Shown in pieces: positions 21,185 to 33,578 of a stretch of DNA of 64,000 nucleotides (the first letter of the stretch is position 1; every line of letters begins with the position of its first letter). This stretch comes from Cordilura impudica. Its lineage: Eukaryota > Arthropoda > Insecta > Diptera > Scathophagidae. Location of the stretch: positions 35,938,559-36,002,558 of the forward strand of contig OY821518.1 in the NCBI GenBank assembly GCA_963682025.1, given 5' to 3'. The position numbers were made by a program, and so were the translations under genes. The notes beneath the pieces were generated by a model. That model was not told the DNA's origin. It saw only the letters and a list, made by a program, of their open reading frames with translations, and did no database searches.

Positions 21185-22541
21185 ATGGCATTTCAGGTCA
21201 TGTGATCCAACTTTTAAAACCGATGTGTTCCGACCGGGATGAAATTTGCACCTATTGGGTAGTAGCTTAGACACAATTTTTCAACAGGATTGGTCGAGAA
21301 CTCTCTGAGTTAGAGGGGGTTAAAATTTGACATTTTGACCAAACAGGTGTTTCTTCTCATCCATGTAACTTTTTACCTATTGTTCTTAGCAAAATTTGTC
21401 CCAAATAGTTTCGATAGCTATTTCTTCAGTCTTTCGGAAAAAAATGTTAAAAAAAAAATTTTTTTTAATACTTCTTTTTCAAAACCAAAAATTTTTTGAC
21501 TTCTTTTCAAAAAAAGATTTTTGTTTTTTTTTTTTTTGGGCTCAAAAAAAGCTTAGGTTTTTTCCTTTAAAAGCTTTTTGGTCGCTTAGTGGGATGCGAG
21601 TGTTATATCTATAAAAAAAATTTTTTGCAACTCAAGGCAACGGTTTTTAAATTTTTAGCATATGCTAAATATATTGAGGAGGTGAAATTTGAACCTTGGA
21701 TTCAGACTGGCAGATGTACACTGAAAACAATAATTTTAAATGTGGATGATTTTGTGGAAGAATAGACCTAATGTGATAACGATAAAATTTTGTTATATTC
21801 TTTATTTTTATTATTTTTATTATTATTATTATATATTAATTTACTTATCATTAGATATAAATAAAAAAAAATAATTTTCAAAATTTCTATAAAAAAAGTG
21901 ATTCTTTTTTTCCTGAGGTTAACATATTATGTGTATGGCAGTATTGAAGGTATGAAATTTTATTTAAGTATGTTACATACCATCGGAAAAGTTAATTTGT
22001 GTAGTTTCTCAGTGTATGCTTTATTTTTAAAGTTTTGGAAATAATTCAATTTAGTGCATATGCTAAAAATTGAAAAAACGTTGTCTTGAGTTACAAAACA
22101 TTTTTTGATATATTTCACACTCGCATCCAACTAAACGACAAAAAAGCTCTTAAAGAATAAACCTAAGCTTTCTTTTGAGCAAAAAAAAAATAAACTTCCT
22201 TTTTTGAAAAAAAGTCAAAAAATTTTTGATTTTGAAAAGGAGTCTAAATTTTTTTTTAATTTTTTTAGAATCTTTTTTCCGAAAGACTGAAAAATAGCTA
22301 TCTAAATTATTTGGGACAAATTTTTCTAAAAACAATAGGTAAAAAGTAACATGGATGAGAAAAACACCTGTTTGCTCAAAATATCAAAATTTGACCGCCT
22401 CTAACTCAGAGAGTTCTGGGCCGATCTTGTTGAAAAATTGTATCTCAACTACTATCCAATAGGACTAACCTTGGTGCAAATTTTATCCCGAACGGAAGAC
22501 ATCGGTTTTAAAAGCTGGATCACTTGACATGAAACGCCCCA
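21185..22541 (+). mobile_element. Element F1: long-inverted-repeat transposon, deletion derivative
   Basis: The two halves are inverted copies: CATTTCAGGTCATGTGATCC ... GGATCACTTGACATGAAACG. Each arm (about 480-500 bp) also carries GGGATGAAATTTGCACC, CTAACTCAGAGAGTTCT-type and AAACAGGTGTTT blocks. The short core (21676-21767) reads EVKFEPWIQTGRCTLK and ILNVDDFVEE on the + strand. The same peptide lies in the coding part of F2, so F1 lost nearly all of the gene. Arms match those of F2. Confidence 0.8.
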
Positions 22542-22976
22542 AATATATATTTTATTATTAACCAACACTCAGGTGATGTCCCCTACAAATGCAGTACATT
22601 GTGGATATTTAGCTTAAATTTGGTTAAATTGCTAGTTCGACTGATAAACGAATTTACTCTGAAATGCGTTGTACGGTCAACTGTAAGTTTCCTCAAAAAT
22701 CGTTAAAATAGCACCAAATTGAAAAAATATATATTATTTTTTTCGATTTTTTTTTCCAAAAATATATTAAAATACTTGCGTTCGTCCTAAAATGACATTG
22801 TCCATGTCATATGAATGAGGAATATCGTGGCAATATTATTTTTTAAAAAACGAATGTCAAAAAAGTCATTTAAAAACCGTATCGCTTAAGATCGTGTGAT
22901 ATTTCCAATAAATTCTTAAAAAAAATTTTTTTTTGGAAGTATCTAAATTATATTTATCTAAATGTATTAACTTATA
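22542..22976. other. Intronic sequence, nothing recognised
   Basis: No coding or repeat match. Confidence 0.45.
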
Positions 22977-23308
22977 ATAGCACATACCAGCGCTCGAAAT
23001 TCGAGTGCAATTTCTAGACACCTTTATTCTTCAACATAGCCAATTCACAAACCAACACTTTTGGTTTATTATTATTGTGAATGAAGATAACAAGCTCTTT
23101 AACAAACACATTACCAAATTTAATAAACACACAGATAGCATTGTATAATTCTATATATGGCTTAGTAGAAATTTTAAATGCAATTTACTCAAAGCAAAGG
23201 AAAAAATTTAAACATCTGTAAACCTGGTAAACAGCTAAAAAGAAATATCTTAAAATGGTAGAACAAAACATCGGTAACAAAAAATCGCCTAACCTATTAA
23301 TATTATTG
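22977..23308 (-). mobile_element. Helitron A4 (non-autonomous)
   Basis: ATAGCACATACCAGCGCTCG start, CTCGAAATTCGAG hairpin and AATCGCCTAACCTATTAATA end, in the same order as other A copies. The CTAG end is mutated. A poly-A run of ~26 nt follows at about 23452-23479. Confidence 0.75.
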
Positions 23309-23450
23309 ATTTTGTTCTACGAACAAAAGTTTCTTATATCGCTAATTTGAGCTAAGTTTCTAAAAATTGCATAAAAATTTGCGATTTTTGGGACGTTATT
23401 GATATGTTACGATCGTTATATGTTAAAATTGAAAATTTGACAAAATTACC

Positions 23451-23481
<31 letters not shown>

Positions 23482-23561
23482 CGAATCTGTGAATTAAAGT
23501 TACACTATTTGGTCTTCACTTTCTCTGTTTGCTGGTTCGCGTTTAATACAATTAATATGTT

Positions 23562-24374
23562 TATATATCCTATACCACTATGTGGTTTGGGTATAATGAC
23601 TTTGTGCTGCTGTTTGTAACTACCAAAAATATTTGACCTAGACCCATCTTTAATTATACCGATCGAATCAGAATCACTATCTGATTCGATTTAACGATGT
23701 CCGTCCATCCGTCCATCCGTCCGTCTATCTGTCCGTCCGTCCGTATGTGTGTATGTCCATATAAAGCTTTTAATCAAACTGCAGGACGCAAATATGAATA
23801 TGTTTTGATTAAATTTGTATATAAGCTTTTATCGGCCATAGGATGAATGCTATTGAAACTGGTGAGAATCAGTCCATGTTCAGACCTAGCCCCCATACAA
23901 ATGACCACTATGAAATCGACATAAATTGCCATAAGATCCAAGTTATCATATAAATCTTAGTCAAATTGGGTTTGTAAGTGTTTATTACATCCTTTAATCA
24001 GTAGTCCAAAAATGATCCCTATGGGACAACTCTTAGTCATAGGCCCCATATAGAGATTCCCGATCTTCACTTAAATCTATCAAAAAACAGAAATATTGCA
24101 CTGATTGTTCTCAAACTTTGTTTCTATATATTTTTGCAAAATACAAGAGACCTTACCAAGCATGGTCAGGATCGGGCCTAGTCCCCATATAAATATAGCA
24201 TCCGATATGAACTTTTTCATATCTGCAGCCAAAAAAATTAATAAAAAATACCACTCAAATTTGGTTTATGCTTATTTTTTATATGCAGTTAGTTGGGCCT
24301 GAGAGATAGGGTCTCTAAACGCATGGTATAGGTATCGTATAGTCGGTCTAGACCGACTATAATTTTCTTACTTG
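23562..24374 (+). mobile_element. DINE-like element B7
   Basis: TATATCCTATACCACTATGT start, impure (CCGT/CCAT)n block (about 23700-23742), hairpin AGTCGGTCTAGACCGACT and CTTACTTG end. Confidence 0.8.
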
Positions 24375-24548
24375 ATTATTTTTCGGAAGGTGCAATTTAT
24401 AAACAGAGTCGAGATCTTTTTATTATATTTATTTTTTTTTTATTAAAATTTTAGTTTAAATAACAATGAATATTTTAAAGTTAATATTTCCTAGTCAGAC
24501 GGCAAATTTATTAGCATTTACAATTTTGGGAAATATTTTCTTTCTTTT

Positions 24549-25067
24549 TTTATACCCTCCACACCACTGTACTGAGGTTATATATCAGTTTGTCATTCCG
24601 TTTGTAACGCATCGAAATATGCATTTTCGATCCGACCCTATAAAGTAGATATATTGTTGGTCCTAACACCAACTCGAGTCGATATAGCGATGTTTGTCTG
24701 CCTGTCTGTGTGTCTGTCCGCCCGTCAGTCTGTCCGTTTCTCTGTTGAAATCACGCTCATTTACAAAATAAGCTATTTATCTGAGTAAACTTACGATAAC
24801 ATTGTTTCCCATTATCTCGAGCAGGCTGCTATTGAAAATGAGATAAACCGGGCGTCACTGTGCCAAGATATGTACAAAAATATGAAGATGTCTCTAGGAA
24901 ATGTTTAAAGTTCAGTGTGTTTGTGGTAATATTTCGGTATTAGATATGTGTTTCAAATTGCATACTTTTTAAAATAGGCTTACATTCATTATAAATAGTG
25001 CAATACATACCCATATGGTGGGTATCAATGATTCGCACGGTCGAATTAAACACTTTAACTTGTTTTA
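24549..25067 (+). mobile_element. Second DINE-like family, copy C1
   Basis: Starts TATACCCTCCACACCACTGT, with GTTTGTCATTCCGTTTGTAA and a GTCTGT/GTCCGT block (24692-24733). It ends near CGGTCGAATTAAACACTTTA plus ACTTGTTTT. Same plan as family B but different body. Widespread in higher flies as I know them. Confidence 0.65.
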
Positions 25068-25625
25068 ATTAGCTTCTTTTACCATTATGTTCCACTTTTA
25101 ACTCCACCTTGGTTGGTTTTTAATCGTTTTTTTATTTTTTTGCCTTTTTTGGAATATTCCGAACATATCTTTTTTCCTTAAAATTAAGATATAGTCAATT
25201 TATATAATAACATCTTAAATTTTAATCGACTTCACATTTGTAGTTTTATGGTTCAAACGACTTCAAATTTCATAATATTAACTGAAAATGTATATCTACA
25301 AGAAATTATTATACTTTAAACAACCAAAAACAATTGAGAAAATGTTCTTAGTTATCAGCAAAATTTAAATTGCATATGCATATGAATTTGAATGACAATG
25401 TAAAAAGTATATAGGAACAACAATTGTTTATAAACATTGTTGAATATTTTACATAGTTATTTAAATAAAGCACAATAGTAAAAAGCAAAAAAAAAAAAAA
25501 AACAATGGTTTTTTTTAATGAGCAAGACTATACAATTTTTTATTATTATTTCTAATTAACCATTTTTTAAAATGCAGAAAATAAATCAAAAACAATTAAA
25601 AAAAAATTTTTAGAAATTTGTTTTT
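25068..25625. other. Intronic AT-rich sequence, nothing recognised
   Basis: No coding; poly-A near 25487-25502. Confidence 0.5.
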
Positions 25626-26041
25626 TATATCGCACCTGTACCTCTTAAAGTGTATCAACTCAAAATTTTTCAATTTTCACTTTTTGCAATTTTCACTTCA
25701 TACCTATCCACTGTAAAAATCTTACATCGATTTTTCTAGTCTTTCGTAAAAAAAAAATACAGTTGTAACCCTCTTTGTGTTATAAGAGTAGCTTCTTTAG
25801 AATCCACTAAAAAGACATATTTTGAGTTGCACCCAAAAAACTTGTAATTTTTGATGATCACTGAAAATCGCAAAAGGAACTACAGTTGATACATATGTAT
25901 TATTCGCAATTCCTTACAATGAAACAACTGTTTTTCAATTTTATAGTAAATTAGTAAATATTAAATAAAACCGTTTTTTGCCTCTACTGAAAATATGTAA
26001 ATTTTGAGTTGACTCACTTTAGAGGTACAGGCGCGATATAA
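25626..26041. mobile_element. MITE with ~45-bp inverted ends
   Basis: The left end TATATCGCACCTGTACCTCT continues to GTATCAACTCAAAATTT. It is mirrored by the right end AGAGGTACAGGCGCGATATA, preceded by AAATTTTGAGTTGACTCACT. About 416 bp, no coding, bordered by TA. Confidence 0.75.
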
Positions 26042-26383
26042 AAAAAAATAAGTAGTATATAATTTTTTTTCTTAAAAAAAAACAAAAATTGTTTATAATT
26101 TAAAAAAAATTTTTTTTGATATTAATTATATCTTTTCAACATTTTATCCTTAAATATCCTTGGAAATTTTTAATCAATTATTTCGAAAAAAGTTTATATT
26201 GCTGATTCTGGTATGTAGTATAATATAAAAAAGGCGTATCTTATTAGTCTTGGTAGTTGAATGCTAATCAAAATTTTAAATTTTGTTCCACAAACAAAAA
26301 TTTAATATATTGTACATCAATCTAATCAATCGTCAAATTGCTTACGAAATAAGGATTTAATAAAGTAAAACCATGTCAATTTG

Positions 26384-26680
26384 TTACTAGCAGAGCCTAT
26401 GCCTCGTAATTCGAGTGCAAATGCTACGCAATTTTACTTTTTTATTGATAAATAATTTTACAAGAGCCTAAAGGTATACTAATTAACTTTAGCCGGTTGA
26501 CAATTTAACACAAATGTAATAGACCCACACACAGCATTCAGTAGTTATGTATGTTAAATATGTAGTTGATGTTGTACATCTCTAAATATTGTGAACATCT
26601 GCAAAGAAATATATTTCAAATGGTATATTTTTTGATAAAATATTTTGGTAATTGTTCGTGTAGGATAAAAATATAAAATG
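26384..26680 (-). mobile_element. Old Helitron A5
   Basis: GTTACTAGCAGAGCCTATGC start and ATTCGAGTGCAAATGCTACG; weak similarity to the A body thereafter. The right end is not clear. Confidence 0.55.
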
Positions 26681-26929
26681 CACACGAAAAAAATATTTTT
26701 CTACTTGTAATCCCCTCTCAAATTTTCATCGATTTTAGCCTCGATTTTTTTTGCTCTCCAATAGTATTTGTCATTCTTCTGTGTCTTTTTTTATGTGTAA
26801 ACATCTATACGCGCGGGCGGTAAATTTCAAAAACAGCGTAACATGTAAGCATAACATGTGGGTGGTAAGACAAAATGTGATTGTATTGGTGAAAAAATTA
26901 TGATATTATGATAACCTGTTTCAAAATTA

Positions 26930-27710
26930 AAAATGCAAAATAAAAAATTAAAATAAAAATTTAAAATAAATGAAAAATGAAAAATTGAAAATGAAAAATG
27001 AAAAATAAAAAACTAAAAATAAAAAATTAAAAATTAAAACTTGAAAATGAAAAATAAAAAATGAAAAATTAAAAATGAAAAATAAAAAATGAAAATTAAA
27101 AAATGAAACATGAAAAATAAAAAAAACTTAAAAATGAAAAACAAAAAATTAAAAATCAAAAATAAAAAATTAAAAACGAAAAATGAAAAATGAAAAATGA
27201 AAAATTAAAAATGAAAAATAAAAAATAAAAAATGAAAAATAAAAAAATGAATAATGAAAAATAAAAAATGAAAAATAAAAAAATGAAAAATAAATTAAAA
27301 ATGAAAAATGAAAAAAGAAAAATGAAAAATAAATGAAAAATAACAAATGAAAAATATAAAATGAAAAATAAAAAATGAAAAATGCAAAATAAAATGAAAA
27401 ATGAAATACGAAATATGAAAAATAAAAATGAAAAATGAAAAATTAAAAAAAAAAATTAAAAATGGAAAATAAAAAATTAAGAATAAAAATGAAAAATTAA
27501 AACTGAAATATAAAAAATGAAAAATAAAAAGGAAAAATTTTAAATTAAAACTAAAAACTGAATAAGAAAAATTAAAATTAAAAAATTAAAATTAAAAAAT
27601 GAAAAATAAAAAAAGAAACATGAAAAATAAGAAATTGAAAAATGAAAAACTAAAAGTAAACATGAATAATGAAAAAAAAAATGGAAAATTATATATAAGA
27701 AATTTTTTTT
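26930..27710 (+). repeat. AAAAATGA-type minisatellite/low-complexity tract
   Basis: About 780 bp of imperfect GAAAAATGAAAAATAAAAA units up to the left end of element F2. A similar tract lies at 31720-31955. Confidence 0.8.
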
Positions 27711-27717
27711 TTTATAT

Positions 27718-30512
27718 GGGGGATTTCATGTCAAGTGCACCAACTTTTGCAACCAATGTCTTCCGATCGGGATGAAATTTGCACCAAGGTTAGTCCTATT
27801 GGATAGTATTTCAGACACAATTTTTCAACAAGATTGGTCTAGATCTCTCTGAGTTAGAGGGGATCAAAATTTGACATTTTGGCCAAACAGGTGTTTTTTC
27901 CCATCCTTGTAACTTATTACCTATTGTTCTTAGAAAATTTTCTCCCAAATAGTTTAGATAGCTATTTGTTCAGTATTTCGGAAAAAAATACTTTAAAAAA
28001 AAAAATTTTTTTTGTAGACTTTTTTTTGCTAAATTAAAGCATTTTTGGCTTTTTTTCCAAAAAGGGCATTTTTTTTTTTTTTTTTTCATAAGAAAGCTTA
28101 GGATTTTTCCTTTAAGAGCTTTTTGGTCGCTTAGTGGGATGGGAGTGGGATATCTATCAAAATAAATATTTTGTAACTCAAGACAACGGTTTTTCAATTT
28201 TTCACAAATGCACTATTTTGAATTTTTTCCTATTTGTGTGTAAAACATTACGAATTAAACTTATACTGAGAAACTAGAGAAACTAAACTTTCCGAAGGTA
28301 TATAACATACCTAACTAAAATTTTATACCCTCGATACTGTAATACCCAGAATATGTTAACCTCAGGAAAAAAATCGCTTTTTTTCTGTAGAAATGTTGAA
28401 AAATTATTATTTTTTATTTATTTTTAATAATAATTAAATTAATGTATAATAATAATAATATTAAAAATAAAAAGATAAATAATTTGTTAAAATTTAATCT
28501 TAATTGCATTTGATCCATTTATATCATAACTATGTTTATACTTAATTTATTGTAGCTGATGAAGTATTTAAGTCTTGTAAATTTTTAAATACCCAGTCTT
28601 TCATCCAACTTTTTTGTCGCCTTTATTTACTGCGTTTTTTTGTCAATCCTTTCTTAGCTTTACTAGGTTCAGCTGTTGTTTTCGCTGCTGGTTTATTTGT
28701 TGTCTTTGGAAAGAAATCGCATTGAGTAGAGGCAGAAAACTTTTTCAACTTGAGTCTTCCATCGACAAGCGGTATAAAAGCATGGTATTGAGCGGTGCCA
28801 TCGATTGTTACCGCAGCATCGAATCTGCTCTTCAGTATTTTCAATGTTTCCTGATGATCCTCTTTGCTACTAAAAACTATTTTAGTTTCTTTACAATAAC
28901 TCTTTGCCCAATGGAATAAAGCAGTCGCATCTAAGATGCGATCTTGATGAGAGCACTGGAGGCTATACTGCATTTTTTTTTAAAGGTTTGCTCCAATACC
29001 ATCACATGCTCCTTTACCATGAGCAGTAGGATGAAAATGCCACTCAGCTGGCATTCCAAACTCGTTTTCATGGGCCATAAGATTTGCCAAGCTACTTTTG
29101 TTTTTAAAACCTTGATGAGTTCCGTCCGCGACGTAGTATACCTTCTTTACTGTAAATTTAGATTTTAGATATTTTAGCATTATCTTTTGGTACTCATAAA
29201 CTGCAACGGTATCATGTTTTAAATCGTCGGATGATTGCCATACTTTTGTGTTCCAGTTTTTCATCTTTCATGTAGTAAATAACTACTGTGGATGCTTGTG
29301 GAATGCTTGTATGGCATCCTGAAGAACATATTTATAGTTTTCTGCGAAATCATATGAAATAACGAATTCACAGACGTCAAATGTATATTCAAATCCTTGA
29401 AGAATGACCATTGCTTTTTGACTAAAAAGTCATGGCATCTTAAGTTTAGTAATCCTGTACACATTTCTTCCACAAAATCATCCACATTTAAAATGATTAT
29501 TTCAATGTGCATCTGTTAGTCTCAATCCAAGAATCAAATTTTACCTCTATATATTCTCGATCTAAAGAGTTGATTAAATTTTCTTTGGTGAATGTGGTTT
29601 TCGGGCAATTGGTACATTCACCTAAGTGGCAAGAAGTTATTGCATTAGGACACATAGTCAATTTAAGGCAATCGCTGTAATCGTGTAAATCTTCTGCCGA
29701 ATCATCTGTTAAATACTTTACCTTGATTTCCTTCAACATCAGTTTAACATTTTCGTGGTAAATGCATATTGTGAGTTCCGCTGCTTTCTGCCAAAACGCA
29801 AAGTTTTGGCCGCATTTGGGTTAATTTCGTGAAGCCAATTCTAACATCCTCGTGTTCAGATTGAAATGTTGCAAATAACTCAGGTTACAGATAACCATTC
29901 TCTTCTGTTATGTTATGAAGGTATGTTACATACCCTCGGAAAGGTTAATTTGCCTAGTTTCTCAATATAAGATTTATTTGTAAGGTTTTACACACAAATA
30001 GGAAAAAATTCAAAATAGTGCATTTGTGAAAAATTGAAAAACCGTTGTCTTGAGTTACAAAATATTTATTTTGATAGATATCCCACTCCCATCCCACTAA
30101 GCGACCAAAAAGCTCTTAAAGGAAAAATCCTAAGCTTTCTTATGAAAAAAAAAAAAAAATGCCCTTTTTGGAAAAAAAGGCAAAAAATGCTTTAATTTAG
30201 CAAAAAAAAGTCTACAAAAAAAAAATTTTTTTTTTAAAGTATTTTTTTCCGAAATACTGAAGAAATAGCTATCTAAACTATTTTGGAGAAAATTTTCTAA
30301 GAACAATAGGTAATAAGTTACAAGGATGGGAAAAAACACCTGTTTGGCCAAAATGTCAAATTTTGATCCCCTCTAACTCAAAGAGATCTGGACCAATCTT
30401 GTTGCAAAATTGTGTCTAAACTACTATCCAATAGGACTAACCTTGGTGCAAATTTCATCCCGATCGGAAGACATCGGTTTCAAAAGTTGGTGCACTTGAC
30501 ATGAAACCCCCC
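27718..30512 (-). mobile_element. Element F2: long-inverted-repeat DNA transposon
   Basis: Inverted arms of about 595 bp (27718-28313 and 29918-30512). Outermost is GGGGGATTTCATGTCAAGTG, mirrored by CACTTGACATGAAACCCCCC. Further matched blocks include CCGATCGGGATGAAATTTGC and AAACAGGTGTTTTTTCCCAT. The core carries a broken gene on the minus strand. 2,795 bp in total. Long arms recall MULE or foldback-type elements, but I cannot assign a superfamily. Confidence 0.85.
28623..29880 (-). pseudogene. Broken gene of an uncharacterised DDE-like transposase family (HGKG-D type), in F2
   Basis: Minus-strand pieces joined by frameshifts, N to C: CNPAI-type Cys region (CHLGECTNCPKTTFTKENL), EVKFDSWIETNRCTLK, NVDDFVEEMCTGLL and HDFLVKKQWSFFKDL. 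Next are ISYDFAENYKYVLQDAIQAF (about 29340), QSSDDLKHDTVAVYEYQK, VYYVADGTHQGFKNKSSL and EWHFHPTAHGKGACDGIGAN, followed by a basic Lys-rich tail (TKKRSK). From memory, proteins with DFAENY...Q, SDG..QYKN and WHF.ATSHGKG.CDGIGG recur in many copies in arthropod and cnidarian genomes and are unnamed. Invariant Asp residues at DFAENY, (S/A)DG and CDGIG look like a DDE/RNase-H-type triad; that is inference. Its place inside long inverted repeats supports a transposase. Confidence 0.7.
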
Positions 30513-30691
30513 ATATATTTATTTGCAATCTGTTATTCAGTACCACAATAAGCAAATTTGATAATTTTAAATTATTAACATATTATTGCACACCAATGCG
30601 TACAATAGCTCCTTTTTTACAAATTTTAATTTTTACAATATACAATAATTTATATACATTACAATAATCTACAATATTATGAACAATGTTT

Positions 30692-31501
30692 TTATAGCCT
30701 ATACCACTATGTGGTTTGGGTATAATGACTTTGTGCTGCTGTTTGTAACAACCAAAAATATTTGACCTACACCCATCTTTAATTATACCGATCGAATCAG
30801 AATCACTATCTGATTCGATTTAACGATGTCCGTCCGTCCGTCCGTCTGTCCGTCCGTCCGTCTGTGTGTCCATGTAAAGCTTGTAATCAAACTGGAGGTC
30901 ACAAATATGAATATTTTTTGACAAAATTTCGTATTTGATCTTTTGTCGGTCATGGGATGAACGCTGTTGAAATTGGTGAGAATCGGCCCATGTTCAGACC
31001 TAGCCCCCATACAAATGACCCCTATGAAATCAACATATATTGCCATAAGATCCAAATTATCATACAAATCTTAGTCAAATTGAGTTTTTATGTATATATT
31101 ACATCCATTAATCAGTAGTCCAAAAATGATCCCTATTGGACAACTCTTAGTCATAGGCCCCATATAGAGCTACTTCCCGATCTTCACTTAAATCTATCAA
31201 AAAACAAAAATATTGCACTGATTCTTCTCAAATTTGGTTTGTATATATTTTTGCAAAATACAAGAGACTTTACCAAACATGGTCAGGATCGGTCCATTTT
31301 TGGGCCTAGATATAGCATAGATATAGCATCCGATATGCACTTTTTCATATCTGCAGCTGAAAAATTAATAAAAATCCCACTCAAATTTGGTTTATGCTTA
31401 TTTTCTATATCCAGTTAGTTGGGCCTGAGAGAAAGGGTCTCTAAACGCATCGTATAGGGTATCGTATAGTCGGTCTAGACCGACTATAATTTTCTTACTT
31501 G
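30692..31501 (+). mobile_element. DINE-like element B8
   Basis: TATAGCCTATACCACTATGT start, (CCGT)n near 30829-30864, hairpin AGTCGGTCTAGACCGACT, CTTACTTG end. Confidence 0.85.
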
Positions 31502-31525
31502 TTATTTTTAATAATTATTGATTTA

Positions 31526-31714
31526 TTATCTGAACGGTAGATCTAATATATGTAATCTTTTCAACCTTCGTACATCTTCATTTTCATCTAAAAGTTTTAT
31601 AGCTAATAGGTTAGGATGGTTACTGAGTCTATCAAGATACCTAGTAGAGTATTTTTTAATTTCTTCTTTAACTGTTTCCATTTTGAGATCTTTGTGAATT
31701 GATTTATTTGTCAC
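31526..31714 (-). pseudogene. Jockey-clade LINE, C-terminal fragment
   Basis: Minus strand: VKEEIKKYSTRYLDRLSNHP, then NLLAIKLLDENEDVRRLKR and LHILDLP before the stop. This Y..RL..HPN.LA..LL....RRLKR..PLDL pattern is the usual end of jockey-type ORF2. Only this tail remains, between B8 and a low-complexity tract. Confidence 0.7.
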
Positions 31715-31719
31715 ATACC

Positions 31720-31955
31720 ATAATATAAGAAATGAAAAATAAAAAGTGAAAAAAAAATGAAAATTGAAAAAAAAAAAATGAAAAATGAAGAATAAAAATC
31801 GGAAAATGAAAAAAGAAAAATGAAGAAAAAAATTGGAAAATGAAAAATGAAAAATGAAGAAAAAAATACAAAATAAAAATGTAAATTAAAAAATGAAAAA
31901 TGAAAAACGAAAAATTAAAAATAAAAAATAACATATGAAAAATTAAAAATTAACC
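31720..31955 (+). repeat. AAAAATGA-type low-complexity tract
   Basis: Imperfect AATGAAAAATGAAAAAT units, like 26930-27710. Long Phe/Ile-rich frames here are artefacts. Confidence 0.75.
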
Positions 31956-32079
31956 GGTTAAAATAATAAATAATAATAAATATTTTTATGTTAGCAGAGG
32001 CCCTTGCAGTTGATTGCTATAAGTGATACGCTTTCTGTTTGATTTTAAGAAAGTGCTATAAAAAAATCTTTAATTACAA

Positions 32080-32296
32080 GATGTTTACACATCTCCCATG
32101 CGATCGGACTCACATGATTTTTTAACCCTAGTTCCGCGAAGCCGAGCGGCTTGTCTGCAGATTCTAATATTGGGTCCATGGATAAGCCATATATGGCTAG
32201 TTTTGCAGCAACAGACCAAAGCCTCTGGTGGAAATCGAACCCACAACCCCCGCATGGTAGGCAAGCACGCTACCTACTCACCTGCCGGGGCGCTTT
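32080..32296 (-). mobile_element. tRNA-derived SINE
   Basis: On the minus strand a tRNA-like head, GCCCCGGCAGGTGAGTAGGT then GCGTGCTTGCCTACCATGCG, is followed by the pol III B-box-like GTGGGTTCGATTTCCAC. A non-tRNA body (GGCTTTGGTCTGTTGCTGC) follows. The tRNA part is too degenerate for a functional tRNA. Peptide GNRTHNP from this box is the usual false ORF. Confidence 0.6.
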
Positions 32297-32438
32297 ATAA
32301 AAACCTTCTGATAGAAACGCTAGTACTTGCGAATAGCTTTGTTTTACTTACGAACTTAACACAATATATATAATTTTTTTTTTCAAACCGTTGAATAAAA
32401 TAACATTTCATCTTAAAGTTGTAATTCTTATAGCTATA

Positions 32439-32770
32439 CTAGCTGAGTCCGGTCCGCGTTGCTGGCCCGAAGAAAACATCTGGATTTTATATTGCATCTA
32501 AATTTTAATACCGAGTGTCGGGCAAAAGTAAAGCACGATTTAATAATATTATGAATACGACTGAAAAAAAATATACGTTTTCTTGAATATTTTAACACCA
32601 GCGCCACCTACAGGTGAAAAACTTTGTCAGCAACTTTAGTTTTATGTACATAATATATGTTGAGAATTTGAGCTAAATTGGACCGTAAATAAATTTTTTG
32701 GGAAAATCTCGACCCCAGCGCCACCTATCAGGTACAAAAAAAAAGTTATGCAAATCGGAGAACCAAAGGA
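32439..32770 (-). repeat. Possible second Helitron family end with repeated GCGCCACCTA blocks
   Basis: A|CTAGCTGAGTCCGGTCCGCG looks like a reverse Helitron CTAG end. CCAGCGCCACCTACAGGTG (about 32595) and CCAGCGCCACCTATCAGGT (about 32713) repeat ~118 bp apart. The opposite end was not found. Confidence 0.35.
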
Positions 32771-33126
32771 ACATATGGTATGAATACGAAGTCGCTAGCA
32801 TTAGTGGTTCAACAGTTATTATAGTACCAACATACGCACCAACGTTTTTATATATTAAGATTATCATATAATCACCTGATTTGCTACAACACAAAGGCTG
32901 GATCTAGTGCTATAACTTAACATTAAAACTTGTTCGGGAAAATTACATTACTCTTTCGTGGTTGATAAATTTCCAGGAAATTTGGATTAAAGATTTAATT
33001 TGTCTTATTTATTTAAAGAAAGGCAATGTTTATAAATTATCAATGGGCCTAAGTGGGTAAAATATACTCGTATACAATATGAAATTTAAGAAGAATAGAA
33101 AGGGGTTCACTGTTTCAACACTAAAA

Positions 33127-33578
33127 ACAAGTAAGGAAATTACAGTCGATCTAGACGGGCTATGCAATACCTTATCTAAAAACCTTAATAAAAACTAAGA
33201 ATGGTCCTATAGCTTTTATTTTGGACTACAAATTAATGTACAGCCATAGACAAACCCAATTTGACCGGATAATATGGCAATTTAAGTCGATCTCATAAGT
33301 GTTATTTGTGTGGGGACTAGGTCTGAACAATTTCAATTATGTTCTTCCTACGGCCGATAGAAACTTTTATACTGAATTTTATCAAAACATATTTGCGACC
33401 TGTAGTTTGATTACATAGTTCACATGGAAACACAGACGGACAGACGGACGGACGTGCGGACATCGATAAACCGACACAGAAAGTGGTTCTGAGTCGATCA
33501 GGTCAAATATTTTTGTCAGCTGCAAACATCATTAAAAACTCATTATAATCTGACCAGATAGTGGTATAGGGTATAAAA
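33127..33578 (-). mobile_element. DINE-like element B9, degraded
   Basis: AAAACAAGTAAGGAAATTAC start, mutated hairpin, short (GGAC)n near 33437-33456 and AGTGGTATAGGGTATAAAAA end. Several hundred bases shorter than full copies. Confidence 0.75.

Noticed and set aside
28614..29168. Plus-strand frames over the F2 gene
   Set aside because: Shadows of the minus-strand HGKG-D gene, which carries the conserved motifs.
31704..31934. Phe/Ile-rich 76-aa minus-strand frame
   Set aside because: Low-complexity translation of the AAAAATGA tract.
32200..32296. Functional tRNA gene
   Set aside because: A cloverleaf cannot be completed around the degenerate head, and it continues into a non-tRNA body as SINEs do.
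32098..32373. 91-aa frame containing GNRTHNPRMVGKHA
   Set aside because: This peptide is the well-known false translation of a tRNA-like B-box region; it marks the SINE.
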